The notes: a model not told the origin generated them from the letters alone. A DNA stretch of 64,000 bases from Comamonadaceae bacterium OTU4NAUVB1 (GCA_024372625.1 CP099605.1:3225599-3289598); one strand, 5' to 3'; shown: positions 26,630 through 39,505, counted from the stretch's first letter. Program-made: numbers and translations.

Positions 26630-26763
26630 CGATCGGGCCGTGGGTGGCCGTGCGGGGCGGCGGCGGCCGGACCGGGCGGCCCGCCTTGTCGCTGATCGGA
26701 CGCGCCGACCCACGTCGCTGGCCGTAGATTCGGGCCTTCCTTCCACTCCCGAGCGTTCCACCC

Positions 26764-27075
26764 ATGATCCACGTCGTCGCCGTCATCACCGCCAAGCCCG
26801 GCCTGCGCGCCCAGGTGCTCGCGCATTTCGCCGCCAACCGCCCGACCGTGCTGGCCGAGGACGGCTGCATCGAGTACGTCGCCACCGTCGACGCCCAGGG
26901 CATGCCGGCCTCGAAGGGCACCTTCGGCGACGACACCTTCGTCGTCGTCGAGAAGTGGGCCAGCCTGGCCGCCCTGCAGGCCCACGCCGCCGCCGCGCAC
27001 ATGGCGGCCTACGGCGCGAAGACCAAGGACCTGCTCGCCAGCCGCGTGATCCACGTGCTGGAACCGGTGGGCTGA
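26764..27075 (+). CDS. ABM-domain protein, putative quinol monooxygenase
   Basis: A 103-residue protein of the antibiotic-biosynthesis-monooxygenase fold (YgiN-like dimeric alpha+beta barrel). IHVVAVITAKPGLRAQVLAHFAANRP, EDGCIEYVATVDA and FVVVEKWASLAALQAHAAAAHMAAY are typical strand-helix segments of the family. E. coli YgiN oxidises quinols without a cofactor; the true substrate here is unknown. A quinone-reductase-like gene lies 216 bp downstream on the other strand, which may hint at quinone handling. A GGACCGGG/CCCGGTCC palindrome directly follows the stop codon. Confidence 0.82.
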   Translation: MIHVVAVITAKPGLRAQVLAHFAANRPTVLAEDGCIEYVATVDAQGMPASKGTFGDDTFVVVEKWASLAALQAHAAAAHMAAYGAKTKDLLASRVIHVLEPVG

Positions 27076-27076
27076 A

Positions 27077-27092
27077 GGACCGGGCCCGGTCC
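27077..27092. repeat. 16-bp palindrome after the ABM gene
   Basis: GGACCGGGCCCGGTCC starts 2 nt after the stop codon and is perfectly self-complementary. No T run follows, so it is a weak terminator candidate at best. The rest of the 216-bp gap up to 27291 holds no convincing gene. Confidence 0.4.
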
Positions 27093-27207
27093 GGCGTCAC
27101 GCGGTCGTGTTGCGCGGGAACACCTCCTCCGCGGCGTTCCAGGGCGGTCGCGACGCCGGACGACTTCCTCGGTGCTCAGGTTCGATGCCATGCGCCGATT
27201 CTGGAAG

Positions 27208-27223
27208 TTCGAGCGCGCTCGAA
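27208..27223. repeat. 16-bp palindrome between convergent genes
   Basis: TTCGAGCGCGCTCGAA is a perfect 16-bp palindrome in the gap between the ABM gene and the convergent quinone reductase gene. No function can be read from it. Confidence 0.4.
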
Positions 27224-27291
27224 GTCGAGGTTTTTCCACTGGCCGCGTCGACCCCGTCGAGGTCCGCTCGCGCGGGTTCGCGGCGATGTCC

Positions 27292-28086
27292 TCACCCCCG
27301 CCGGGCCGGCGCCTCGACATGGATGGCGAAGCCCGACGCGCCCGGATCGAGGTCGTCGCGCAACGTCAGTTCGGGCATCCGGTAGTCGCCGGCGTTCTGC
27401 TTCCGGAACGCGATCGGCGGGGTGGTCCAGAGCGTGTCCAGGCGCTTGCCCAGGGCCTCGCAGGCCTGCTCGAACCCCGCCGCGTCGACCTTGCCGGTGC
27501 GGTGGATCACGTGCGGCGGCAGCACGTCGAAGCCGGGATAGAACAGGATGCCGTGCTGGATCGGGAACAGCAGGTCGTCGATCGGGCCGTTGATGCCCCG
27601 GGGGGCGTAGTGCGAGGCCCAGCCCCCCGTCGTCACCACCAGCATGGCGCGCTTGCCGGCCAGGGTGCCTTCGCCGTAGCGGTCGCCCCAGTGCGTGTCG
27701 GAATGCGCGCCGACGCCATAGGCGAAGCCGCAGGCGTACACGCGGTCGACCCAGCCCTTGAGGATGGCGGGCATCGAGAACCACCACAGCGGGAACTGCA
27801 GGATGACGGCGTCGGCGCGGCGCAGCTTGTCCTGCTCGCGCGCGATGTCGTCGCCCTGCGTGCCGCCGTCGAAGGCGGCCTTCGAATGCACGGACGGATC
27901 GAACCGCGCCGATGGCGCCAGCGCGGGAGCGTCGTCGGCGTCCAGCGCGGACTTCCAGCGCATGGCGTACAGATCGGACACCTCGACGGCGTGGCCGGCC
28001 GCCGCCAGGCGGCGGACGGTGAAATCCTTGAGCGAGCCGTTCAGGGAGCGCGGCTCGGGGTGGGCGTGGACGAGAAGGACGTTCAT
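27292..28086 (-). CDS. NAD(P)H:quinone oxidoreductase, flavodoxin-like fold
   Basis: The 264-residue protein belongs to the NQO1/KefF/MdaB flavodoxin-like family. It starts MNVLLVHAHPEPRSLNGSL, the FMN/FAD phosphate loop, then has REQDKLRRADAVILQFPLWWFSMPAILKGWVDRVY (about residues 90-125) and VVTTGGWASHYAPRG, all characteristic. These enzymes reduce quinones or related electrophiles with NAD(P)H by two electrons. A LysR-type regulator gene is divergent, 99 bp away, and is the likely controller, probably sensing a quinone or redox signal. The ATG at 28086 is the first in frame that gives the proper fold start. Confidence 0.9.
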   Translation of the reverse strand: MNVLLVHAHPEPRSLNGSLKDFTVRRLAAAGHAVEVSDLYAMRWKSALDADDAPALAPSARFDPSVHSKAAFDGGTQGDDIAREQDKLRRADAVILQFPLWWFSMPAILKGWVDRVYACGFAYGVGAHSDTHWGDRYGEGTLAGKRAMLVVTTGGWASHYAPRGINGPIDDLLFPIQHGILFYPGFDVLPPHVIHRTGKVDAAGFEQACEALGKRLDTLWTTPPIAFRKQNAGDYRMPELTLRDDLDPGASGFAIHVEAPARRG

Positions 28087-28185
28087 GGAAGATCGATGCG
28101 GAGCACGGAGGGAAGCGGAGAGGACCGCACGATAGGTCTCGAGCGGCCATGTGGAAAATGAATTCCCCGCATGCCAGGTATTGCC

Positions 28186-29115
28186 ATGAATGATTTCCTG
28201 CGCCGTCTCGACCTCAACCTGCTGGTCACGCTCGATGCCCTGTTGACCGAGCATCACGTGACCCGCGCCGCCGGGCGCCTGCACCTGTCGCAGCCGACGG
28301 TGAGCGTGCAGCTCGCGCGGCTGCGCGAGGTCTTCGGCGATCCGCTGCTGCTGCCGGGCCCGCGCGGCATGCGCCCCACGGCCCGGGCCGACGCGTTGCG
28401 CGAACCGCTGCGGCAGGCGCTGGAGACGCTGCGGCGGGCCGTCGCGCCATCCGCCGCGTTCGACCCCGCCCGGGCGACGCGGACGTGGCGCGTCATGGCG
28501 TCGGACTACGGCGCCTCGACGGTCGTGCTGCCGGCGCTCGCCGGACTGCGCTCGGCGGCTCCCGCCACGCGGCTGGCGGTCGTCGAGCTGAGCCCGCGCA
28601 CCCTGGCGCGCCAGGCCGAACAGGGCGGCATCGACCTGGCCTTCCACATCGCCACCGACGCGCCGCCGGACCTGCGACGGCGCTCCCTGTTCACCGAGCG
28701 CTACGTGCTGGCCGGGCGCGCGGACCATCCCCGGCTGCGGCGCCGCCCGACGCTGGCGCAGTTCTGCCGGCTCGACCATGCGATCGTCTCGCCCGACGGC
28801 GGCGGCTTCCACGGCGCGGCCGACACGGCGCTGGCCGCGCGCGGCCTGACGCGGCACGTCGCGCTGTCGGTGCCGCATTTCCTGTTCCTCGAAGCGGCGC
28901 TCGCGGGCACGGACCTGGTCGCGCTGGTGCCGTCGCGGCTGGTGCGCGATCGCGCCGCGCTGCGGGTGATCGACCCGCCGCTGGAGGTGCCGGGCTTCGA
29001 GCTGCTCATGCTGTGGCACGAACGCGTGCATCGCGACCCGGCGCACCGCTGGCTGCGCGAGCACGTCGCGACGGCGGTCGGCGCGAACACCGCGGGCGAT
29101 GCGGCGGCCCCATGA
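28186..29115 (+). CDS. LysR-family transcriptional regulator
   Basis: A 309-residue LysR-type regulator. The N-terminal helix-turn-helix reads LDALLTEHHVTRAAGRLHLSQPTVSVQLARLREVFGD (about residues 15-51), with the next helix LLLPGPRGMRPTARADAL. The rest is the periplasmic-binding-protein-like effector domain. LysR proteins bind as tetramers to divergent promoters and respond to a small inducer. It is divergent from the quinone oxidoreductase gene, its most likely target. The ATG at 28186 matches the usual family N-terminus; one at 28171 would add five residues. A terminator follows. Confidence 0.92.
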   Translation: MNDFLRRLDLNLLVTLDALLTEHHVTRAAGRLHLSQPTVSVQLARLREVFGDPLLLPGPRGMRPTARADALREPLRQALETLRRAVAPSAAFDPARATRTWRVMASDYGASTVVLPALAGLRSAAPATRLAVVELSPRTLARQAEQGGIDLAFHIATDAPPDLRRRSLFTERYVLAGRADHPRLRRRPTLAQFCRLDHAIVSPDGGGFHGAADTALAARGLTRHVALSVPHFLFLEAALAGTDLVALVPSRLVRDRAALRVIDPPLEVPGFELLMLWHERVHRDPAHRWLREHVATAVGANTAGDAAAP

Positions 29116-29142
29116 AAAAACGCGCCCGAAGGCGCGTTTCCT
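29116..29142 (-). terminator. rho-independent terminator, mainly for gap
   Basis: A stem AAACGCGCC/GGCGCGTTT (29118-29126 and 29131-29139) has, on the minus strand, a TTCG tetraloop and a six-T tail. That fits termination of gap, whose stop is about 45 nt upstream on that strand. On the plus strand it can also serve the LysR gene, with a weaker T run. Confidence 0.88.
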
Positions 29143-29184
29143 GTGCCGGGCCGGGCGAGGCGATCGCCCGGCGGGGACGTCGGG

Positions 29185-33266
<4,082 letters not shown>

Positions 33267-33319
33267 GGCCGCGACGGCCGCGCCACGCGCGGCGCCGCGA
33301 GCTGTGGCATCGTGGCGGC

Positions 33320-34711
33320 ATGACCCCCAGCACCTCCCTCCACGCGCAGCGCCGCGCGCGACTCGCGGCGCAACTCGGTGCCGACGGCATCGCCCTGGTG
33401 CCGACCGCGCCGGAGCGCCAGCGCAATCGCGACAGCGACTTCCCCTACCGCCACGACAGCTATTTCTTCTACCTCACCGGTTTCAGCGAGCCCAACGCCT
33501 GGCTGGCGATCACGGGCGACGGGCGCTCGACGCTGTTCTGCGCGCCCAAGGACCTGGAGCGCGAGATCTGGGACGGCTACCGCCTCGGCCCGGAAGCCGC
33601 GCCCGAGGCGCTCGGCGTCGACGAGGCGCATTCGGTCGACGAACTCGACCGGCGCCTGCCACGCCTGCTGGAGGACCGCGACGCCGTCTGGTACCCGTTC
33701 GCCACGCACAAGGGCCTGGAGACGCGCGTCGACGGCTGGCTCGCGACCGTGCGCGCCCGCGTGCGCATGGGCGCGCTGTGCCCCGAGCAGCAGCGCGACC
33801 TGTGCGGCCCGCTCGACGAGATGCGGCTGTTCAAGGACGCCCACGAGCAGGACACGATGCGCCGCGCCGCGCGGATCAGCGCCGCCGCCCACGCGCGCGC
33901 CATGCGCACCAGCGCGCGGATGCTGCGCGAGGGCCGGGACGTGCGCGAATACCACCTCGAGGCCGAGCTGCTGCACGAATTCCGCCAGGGCGGCTCGCAG
34001 TTCCCGGCCTACGGCTCGATCGTCGCGGCCGGCGCCAACGCCTGCGTGCTGCACTACCGCGCCGACGCCGCGCCGGTGCGCGCCGGCGACCTGGTGCTGA
34101 TCGACGCGGGCTGCGAACTCGACGGCTATGCGAGCGACATCACGCGCACCTTCCCGGCCGACGGCAGATTCACGGGGCCGCAGCGCGCGCTCTACGACCT
34201 GGTGCTCGCGAGCCAGTACGCCGCCGTCGCGGCCACGCGTCCCGGCGCGCGCTTCAGCGATCCGCACGACGCCACCGTGCGCGTGCTCTCGCAGGGCCTG
34301 CTCGACCTCGGCCTGCTCGACGCCGCCCGGGTCGGCGGGGTCGACGACGTGATCGAGCAGCGCGCGTACGTCCCGTTCTACATGCATCGCACGGGCCACT
34401 GGCTGGGCATGGACGTGCACGATTGCGGCAGCTATGTCGAGCCCACGCAGCGCGACGAGGTCAGCGAGCGCCGAGATCCGCTCTCGGGCGAGACCGTCAG
34501 GGACCGCCCGAGCCGCCTCCTGCGCCCGGGCATGGTGCTGACCATCGAGCCCGGCCTCTACGTGCGGCCGGGCGAGGGCGTGCCCGAGGCCTTCCACCAC
34601 ATCGGCATCCGCATCGAGGACGACGCCATCGTCGACGCCACCGGGTGCGAGCTGATCACGCGCGACGTGCCGGTGGACGGCGACGAGATCGAGGCACTCA
34701 TGCGCGGCTGA
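33320..34711 (+). CDS. pepP: Xaa-Pro aminopeptidase
   Basis: This metallopeptidase of family M24B releases an N-terminal residue next to proline. The 463-residue protein has the N-terminal AMP_N domain (SDFPYRHDSYFFYLTGFSEPNAWL) and the C-terminal pita-bread fold. Metal ligands appear in VLIDAGCELDGYASDITRTFP (both Asp), in HRTGHWLGMDVHD (His), in TIEPGLYV (Glu) and in HHIGIRIEDD (Glu). A cytosolic role in peptide turnover is usual. It follows murU by 53 bp and may be cotranscribed with it. Confidence 0.95.
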   Translation: MTPSTSLHAQRRARLAAQLGADGIALVPTAPERQRNRDSDFPYRHDSYFFYLTGFSEPNAWLAITGDGRSTLFCAPKDLEREIWDGYRLGPEAAPEALGVDEAHSVDELDRRLPRLLEDRDAVWYPFATHKGLETRVDGWLATVRARVRMGALCPEQQRDLCGPLDEMRLFKDAHEQDTMRRAARISAAAHARAMRTSARMLREGRDVREYHLEAELLHEFRQGGSQFPAYGSIVAAGANACVLHYRADAAPVRAGDLVLIDAGCELDGYASDITRTFPADGRFTGPQRALYDLVLASQYAAVAATRPGARFSDPHDATVRVLSQGLLDLGLLDAARVGGVDDVIEQRAYVPFYMHRTGHWLGMDVHDCGSYVEPTQRDEVSERRDPLSGETVRDRPSRLLRPGMVLTIEPGLYVRPGEGVPEAFHHIGIRIEDDAIVDATGCELITRDVPVDGDEIEALMRG

Positions 34712-34821
34712 ACCGCCGGGGCGACGAACGCCGGTGCCGCGCGACGGCGAGGCGGGTTTCCCCGGGGCCGCGGGGCCGTGCGCACGGCCCGGCGCGGGCT
34801 TCCCCCGACCGGAGCGAGGTC

Positions 34822-34827
34822 TACAAT
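34822..34827 (+). promoter_or_regulatory. -10 box, probable maeB promoter
   Basis: TACAAT at 34822-34827 is a good -10 element in a GC-rich gap, giving a leader of about 65 nt before maeB. No matching -35 sequence is obvious. Confidence 0.4.
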
Positions 34828-34897
34828 CGCGCCCCCTACAACCCCCGTCGCACAGGCGCCGCCCCGAGTGCCCCGAGACGGCAGGAGCCCGCCGCCC

Positions 34898-37255
34898 ATG
34901 TCCGATTCCGCCTCCCTGAGTACCTCCACACTGGCCACGCCGAGCGTCGAGGACAAGCGCGCCGAACTGCGCCGCGCCGCGCTCGCCTATCACGAGTTCC
35001 CGACGCCCGGCAAGATCGCCATCGCGGCCACCAAGCAGATGATCAACCAGCGCGACCTGGCGCTGGCCTACTCGCCGGGCGTCGCCGCGCCGTGCGAGGA
35101 AATCGTCAAGGACCCGGTCAACGCCTTCAAGTACACCGCGCGCGGCAACCTGGTGGGCGTCATCACCAACGGCACGGCCGTGCTCGGCCTGGGCGACATC
35201 GGCGCGCTGGCGTCCAAGCCGGTGATGGAGGGCAAGGGCGTCCTGTTCAAGAAGTTCGCCGGGGTCGACGTCTTCGACATCGAGATCGACGAGAAGGACC
35301 CGGCCAAGCTCGTCGAGATCATCGCCGCGCTGGAGCCGACCTTCGGCGCCATCAACCTCGAGGACATCAAGGCACCGGACTGCTTCTACGTGGAGCGCGA
35401 ACTGCGCAAGCGCATGAAGATCCCGGTCTTCCACGACGACCAGCACGGCACGGCCATCACGGTCGCGGCGGCGTTGCTCAACGGCCTGAAGGTCGCGGGC
35501 AAGGACATCGGCGAGGTCAAGCTCGTGACCTCCGGCGCGGGCGCCGCGGCGCTGGCCTGCCTGAACCTGCTGCTCAAGGTCGGCCTGAAGCGCGAGAACG
35601 TGTTCGTCACCGACCTGGCCGGCGTGGTCTACGAAGGCCGCACCGAACTCATGGACGACGACAAGCGCCAGTACATGCAGAACACCGAGGCGCGCACCCT
35701 CACCGACGTCATGGAAGGCGCCGACGTGTTCCTGGGCCTGTCGGCCGGCGGCGTGCTCAAGCCGGCGATGGTGGCCAAGATGGCCGCGCGCCCGGTGATC
35801 TTCGCCCTGGCCAACCCCAACCCCGAGATCGCTCCCGAGGACGCCCACGCGGTGCGCGGCGACGTGATCATGGCCACGGGCCGCACCGACTACCCGAACC
35901 AGGTCAACAACGTCCTGTGTTTCCCCTACATCTTCCGCGGCGCGCTCGACTCCGGCGCGACGACCATCACCGACGAGATGGAGATCGCGGCGGTGCGCGC
36001 CATTGCCGAGCTGGCGCAGGCCGAGCAGAGCGAGGTCGTCGCGGCCGCCTACGTGGGCGAGAAGCTCACCTTCGGGCCGGAGTACCTGATCCCCAAGCCG
36101 TTCGATCCGCGCCTGATGATGAAGATCGCGCCGGCCGTGGCCAAGGCCGCCTTCGAGAGCGGCGTCGCGCTGCGTCCGATCGCCGACCTCGACGCCTACC
36201 GTGACCGGCTCCAGAGCTTCGTCTACGCCTCCGGCACGATCATGAAGCCCATCTTCGACGCCGCCAAGCGCGCGACCAAGAAGCGCGTGGCGTACGCCGA
36301 GGGCGAGGAGGAACGCGTGCTGCGCGCCGCGCAGATCGTGGTCGACGAGGGCCTGGCGCGTCCGACCCTCATCGGCCGCCCGGCCATCATCGCGCAGCGC
36401 ATCGAGAAGTTCGGCCTGCGCCTGAAGGAGGAACTCGACTACGACATCGTCAACGTCGAGCAGGACCACCGCTACCGCGATTTCTGGCAGACCTACCACC
36501 GCATGACCGAACGCAAGGGCACGACGGTGCAGACGGCCAAGATCGAGATGCGCCGGCGCCTGACGCTGATCGGCTCGATGCTGCTGCACAAGGGCGAGGT
36601 CGACGGCCTGATCTGCGGCACCTGGGGCACGACCGCCATCCACCTGCACCACATCGACCAGGTGATCGGCAAGCGGCCGGGCGGCTGCGCGAGCACGCCG
36701 CAGGACCTGCCCATCTATGCCTGCATGAACGGCCTGCTGCTGCCGGGACGCCAGGTGTTCCTGGTCGACACCCACGTCAACTACGACCCGACGCCGGAAC
36801 AGCTCACCGAGATCACCACCCTGGCCGCCGAGGAGATGGTGCGCTTCGGCCTGAAGCCGAAGGTGGCGCTGCTGTCGCACTCCAACTTCGGCAGCAGCAA
36901 CGAGGCGAGCGCGCTCAAGATGCGGCGCACGCTCGAACTGCTGCGCGAACAGTCTCCCTGGCTGGAGGTGGACGGCGAGATGCACGGCGACGTGGCCCTC
37001 GACGGAAAGGAACGCGCGGCGGTCATGCCGCACAGCGCGCTCGCCGGCGATGCCAACCTGCTGGTGTTCCCCAACCTGGATTCGGCCAACATCGCCTACA
37101 ACCTGCTGAAGACCGCCGCCGGCGGCAACATCGCCATCGGCCCGGTGCTGCTGGGCTCGGCCAAGCCGGTCCACATCCTGACGGCCAGCGCGACCGTGCG
37201 ACGCATCGTCAACATGACGGCGTTGACCGTGGCCGACGCCAACGCCGACCGCTGA
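34898..37255 (+). CDS. maeB: NADP-dependent malic enzyme with phosphotransacetylase-like domain
   Basis: This enzyme oxidatively decarboxylates malate to pyruvate and makes NADPH. The 785-residue protein has an N-terminal malic domain with [15 protein letters not shown] and [21 protein letters not shown], then the NAD(P)-binding domain with [14 protein letters not shown]. From about residue 440 comes a C-terminal region homologous to phosphotransacetylase ([29 protein letters not shown], ending [19 protein letters not shown]). The latter is usually a regulatory module that binds acetyl-CoA and is not active. GGAG precedes the ATG at 34898. It is followed by a long palindromic hairpin. Confidence 0.96.
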   Translation: MSDSASLSTSTLATPSVEDKRAELRRAALAYHEFPTPGKIAIAATKQMINQRDLALAYSPGVAAPCEEIVKDPVNAFKYTARGNLVGVITNGTAVLGLGDIGALASKPVMEGKGVLFKKFAGVDVFDIEIDEKDPAKLVEIIAALEPTFGAINLEDIKAPDCFYVERELRKRMKIPVFHDDQHGTAITVAAALLNGLKVAGKDIGEVKLVTSGAGAAALACLNLLLKVGLKRENVFVTDLAGVVYEGRTELMDDDKRQYMQNTEARTLTDVMEGADVFLGLSAGGVLKPAMVAKMAARPVIFALANPNPEIAPEDAHAVRGDVIMATGRTDYPNQVNNVLCFPYIFRGALDSGATTITDEMEIAAVRAIAELAQAEQSEVVAAAYVGEKLTFGPEYLIPKPFDPRLMMKIAPAVAKAAFESGVALRPIADLDAYRDRLQSFVYASGTIMKPIFDAAKRATKKRVAYAEGEEERVLRAAQIVVDEGLARPTLIGRPAIIAQRIEKFGLRLKEELDYDIVNVEQDHRYRDFWQTYHRMTERKGTTVQTAKIEMRRRLTLIGSMLLHKGEVDGLICGTWGTTAIHLHHIDQVIGKRPGGCASTPQDLPIYACMNGLLLPGRQVFLVDTHVNYDPTPEQLTEITTLAAEEMVRFGLKPKVALLSHSNFGSSNEASALKMRRTLELLREQSPWLEVDGEMHGDVALDGKERAAVMPHSALAGDANLLVFPNLDSANIAYNLLKTAAGGNIAIGPVLLGSAKPVHILTASATVRRIVNMTALTVADANADR

Positions 37256-37316
37256 AGCCGGCAGCGCCGGCGGACGCCTTTCCGCCGACGTCCCAGAGGT
37301 CCTTGGAAGTCCCTTC

Positions 37317-37343
37317 GCGCCTGCCCAAAATTTGGGCAGGCGC
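37317..37343. terminator. 27-nt palindromic hairpin after maeB
   Basis: GCGCCTGCCCAAA (37317-37329), one A, then TTTGGGCAGGCGC (37331-37343) form an almost perfect palindrome, an unusually long one. As RNA it makes a 10-bp stem with a 7-nt A/T loop, followed by TTGCTATTTGC, so it probably terminates maeB. The DNA palindrome could also be a protein site. Confidence 0.65.
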
Positions 37344-37387
37344 TTGCTATTTGCGCGCCTCTGATGCACACTGCCCGGCTCGAATTC

Positions 37388-37401
37388 GAGGGTTAACCCT
37401 C
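37388..37401. promoter_or_regulatory. 14-bp palindrome upstream of the barnase-like gene
   Basis: GAGGGTTAACCCTC is perfectly self-complementary and lies 46 bp before the start of the RNase gene. The position suits an operator. No cognate regulator is coded nearby. Confidence 0.4.
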
Positions 37402-37447
37402 CAGCCCAGCCCGGTTCGAGCCCCCGCTTCCTTCCTTCTGGTGCCTC

Positions 37448-37885
37448 ATGGCGGCTTACGCCTTTATCACGTCTTTCTCATCCCGATTCGTCATGGCCGG
37501 CCTGGTGCTGGCAGGCATAGGGATTGGAACGGCAGGCCCGAGCGTCGCGCAGTTCCGCGACACCGACCGTCCGGCGCGGACCGCCCCCACGGCCATGCCA
37601 TCGATCCCGCTGGCCGAGCTGCCAGCACAGGGCCAGCGCACCTACCGCGCCATTTTTCAGGGCGGCCCGTTCCGACATGACAAGGACGGCACGGTGTTCG
37701 GGAACCGCGAACGCCTGCTGCCATCCCAGAAGAGGGGCCATTACCGCGAATACACGGTCGACACCCCGGGCACATCCAATCGGGGTGCCCGGCGCATCGT
37801 CTGCGGTGGGGAACCCAGGACGGCACCGGACCTGTGCTGGTACACCGCGGACCACTACGCGAGTTTCAGGCAGATCGTGCCATGA
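37448..37885 (+). CDS. secreted guanyl-specific ribonuclease, barnase family
   Basis: A 145-residue precursor. The N-terminus has a signal peptide (residues about 12-34, FVMAGLVLAGIGIGTAGPSVA), so the mature enzyme of about 110 residues is exported. The barnase/RNase Sa family core is complete: FQGGPFRHDKDGTVFGNRE with the general-base Glu, HYREYTVDTPG, GARRIVCGG with catalytic Arg, and YTADHYASF with the catalytic His. It cleaves RNA after guanosine. Two cysteines (VCGG, DLCWY) may make a disulfide. The next gene encodes a barstar-like inhibitor, so the pair is an RNase with intracellular protection. Base composition is less GC-rich than nearby core genes. A start at 37493 is also possible. 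Confidence 0.88.
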   Translation: MAAYAFITSFSSRFVMAGLVLAGIGIGTAGPSVAQFRDTDRPARTAPTAMPSIPLAELPAQGQRTYRAIFQGGPFRHDKDGTVFGNRERLLPSQKRGHYREYTVDTPGTSNRGARRIVCGGEPRTAPDLCWYTADHYASFRQIVP

Positions 37886-37970
37886 ACATTGGCGGTTCAT
37901 CCTGCCGGATCGAGACAGCACGCTCCCGTGTACCGATCGAATGACGACGAAGACAACGACGACAACAACC

Positions 37971-38390
37971 ATGGAAAGACCAGCGGAGATGACCTTATCC
38001 CTTCGTGCCGTGCGCCCCAATATCGTGCAGTCGATCCGCGCCTTCCGCGTGAACGACCTGCAGGAAGCGGCGCAAGAGGCAGGACAGCATTTCCTGTATG
38101 CGAACCTGGCCCAGGCCCAGAGCAAGCAGGATGTGCTGGACCTGATCGCACAGCAATTCACCTTTCCGGCGCATTTCGGCAAGAACTTCGACGCGCTCTA
38201 CGACTGCATGACCGATCCCCTGCACAAGTCGGGACCCCAACCAGGCTTCGTCGTCGTGCTCGAGCAGATCCCGGCCAATGGCAAGTTCGACAAGGAAGCG
38301 CGCGAGCAGCTGCTCGACATCTTCCGCGACGCCTCGGACTACTGGGGGGACCGGAAGATACCGTTCAGGTGCTTCTATTCTTTTCTGTAG
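37971..38390 (+). CDS. barstar-family RNase inhibitor
   Basis: The product of about 139 residues has the barstar fold: VQSIRAFRVNDLQEAAQEAGQHFLYANLAQAQSKQDVLDLIAQQFTFPAHFGKNFDALYDCMTD, in which FP.HFGKN.DAL.DC is the barnase-binding signature with the acidic face. It ends in KIPFRCFYSFL. It would block the neighbouring RNase in the cytoplasm before export or when RNase re-enters. Three in-frame ATG codons (37941, 37971, 37989) are possible; upstream of 37971 the frame encodes an improbable Thr run, and a GGAAAG sequence lies before 37989. The gene starts within about 100 nt of the RNase stop, so the two are probably one transcript. Confidence 0.85.
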   Translation: MERPAEMTLSLRAVRPNIVQSIRAFRVNDLQEAAQEAGQHFLYANLAQAQSKQDVLDLIAQQFTFPAHFGKNFDALYDCMTDPLHKSGPQPGFVVVLEQIPANGKFDKEAREQLLDIFRDASDYWGDRKIPFRCFYSFL

Positions 38391-38424
38391 CCCGTTCTGC
38401 AAACACCAGCCAAGCAGAACGGGC
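38390..38424 (+). terminator. inverted repeat at the barstar stop codon
   Basis: GCCCGTTCTGC (38390-38400) and GCAGAACGGGC (38414-38424) are perfect 11-bp arms around a 13-nt loop. The first arm begins at the last base of the barstar stop codon. There is no T run, so it may stabilise the 3' end or mark an insertion boundary. Confidence 0.5.
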
Positions 38425-38436
38425 GAACGAGGCTCA

Positions 38437-38608
38437 GCAGGGCGCAGGCCCCGCCACGGCGATTTCCGCCACCCCCGCCGGCATCGAGATCGCGACGGCC
38501 AACGAGGCCGGCGAGAAGATGCCGACGGACAAGCTCCTGGACGTTTCGCCCCTGGCGTTGCGCATGAGCAGTCCCTTCAACGCGGAATACTGGCTGGCCA
38601 CCGCCTGA
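38437..38608 (+). pseudogene. coding-like 3' fragment of an unknown gene
   Basis: About 57 codons ending in a TGA at 38606-38608 show the strong third-position G/C preference of real genes in this genome, reading in the + strand from GPATAISATPAGIEIATANE to SSPFNAEYWLATA. There is no plausible start codon or ribosome site at its 5' edge; only internal ATG codons exist, at 38519 and further. The coding signature fades upstream near the hairpin at 38390-38424. I take it as the left-over end of a gene cut off by the arrival of the barnase/barstar cassette. I do not recognise the protein. It could also be a short real gene with an unusual start. Confidence 0.4.
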
Positions 38609-38649
38609 ATTGCGCCGACCGGACCGAGGTCCGGCCGTCGAGGACCGCG

Positions 38650-38680
38650 AGAAGCCCGTTCCCTTTCCGGACGGGCTTCT
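38650..38680 (-). terminator. hairpin after rsmA
   Basis: AGAAGCCCGT (38650-38659) and ACGGGCTTCT (38671-38680) are perfect 10-bp arms with an 11-nt loop just past the rsmA stop. T runs are weak on both strands, so termination strength is uncertain. Confidence 0.55.
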
Positions 38681-38686
38681 TGCATT

Positions 38687-39504
38687 TCAGGCCGGTCGTC
38701 GCGTCGTCCCGTCCGGCGCTTCCAGGGGCGCCACGGCCTGCGCCAACGCCACGTACTCGGCCACCGGCACCTCCTCGGCACGACGCTGGATGTCGAACGT
38801 GCCGTCGAAACCGTGCTCGACGAGCCAGCGGCCCAGGGTATGGCGCAGGATCTTGCGGCGCTGGCTGAAGGCCACCTGCACGATCTCTCCGAGGCGCGCG
38901 GCGTCGAGCCTCGGCGGCTCGGCCAGCGGCACCATCCGCACGACCGCGCTGTCCACGCGGGGCGGTGGCGAGAAGCTCTCGGGCGGCACGAACAGGATGT
39001 CCTCCATGTCGTAGCGCCACTGCAGCATCACGCTCAGGCGGCTGTAGTCGGAGGTGGCCGGTCGCGCCACCATGCGGTCGACCACTTCCTTCTGCAGCAT
39101 GAAGTGCTGGTCGGCCACCAGGGGCGCGAAGCCCAGCAGGTGGAACAGGATCGGCGTCGAGATGTTGTAGGGCAGGTTGCCGACCACGCGCAGACGCTTC
39201 GGGGCCTGGGCTCCCAGGGTGCGGGCCAGGGCCGCGAAGTCCACCTTCAGCACGTCCGATTCGACGACATCGAGCTGGCCGTGCCCGCGCAGCCGATGGG
39301 CCAGGTCGCGGTCGAGTTCGATGACGCAGAGGCGGCCGAGCCGCTCGACCAGCGGCTGCGTCAGCGCGGCGAGTCCGGGACCGATCTCGACCATCGCATC
39401 GCCCGGCTGCGGCGCGATGGCGTCCACGATCGCATCGATGATGCCGCCGTCGCACAGGAAATGCTGACCGAAGCGCTTGCGCGCGACGTGGTGGTGCGCT
39501 GCCA

Positions 39505-39505
<1 letters not shown>
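38687..39505 (-). CDS. rsmA: 16S rRNA (adenine(1518)-N6/adenine(1519)-N6)-dimethyltransferase
   Basis: RsmA (KsgA) dimethylates two adjacent adenines near the 3' end of 16S rRNA, a late checkpoint in small-subunit assembly. The 272-residue protein has the family start [22 protein letters not shown], the SAM-binding motif [14 protein letters not shown], and the catalytic NLPYNIS near residue 109. The end shows the usual [15 protein letters not shown] helix. The start overlaps the surA stop by 1 nt (TGATG), so it is translationally coupled. It is the last gene of lptD-surA-rsmA; the pdxA gene that enteric bacteria have between surA and rsmA is absent. Confidence 0.96.

Noticed and set aside
27009..27320. 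A decayed gene on the minus strand between the ABM and quinone reductase genes
   Set aside because: Segments such as MASNLSTEEVV and EEVFPRNTTA look protein-like in two frames, but they are too short and overlap the 3' end of the ABM gene; no family could be assigned.
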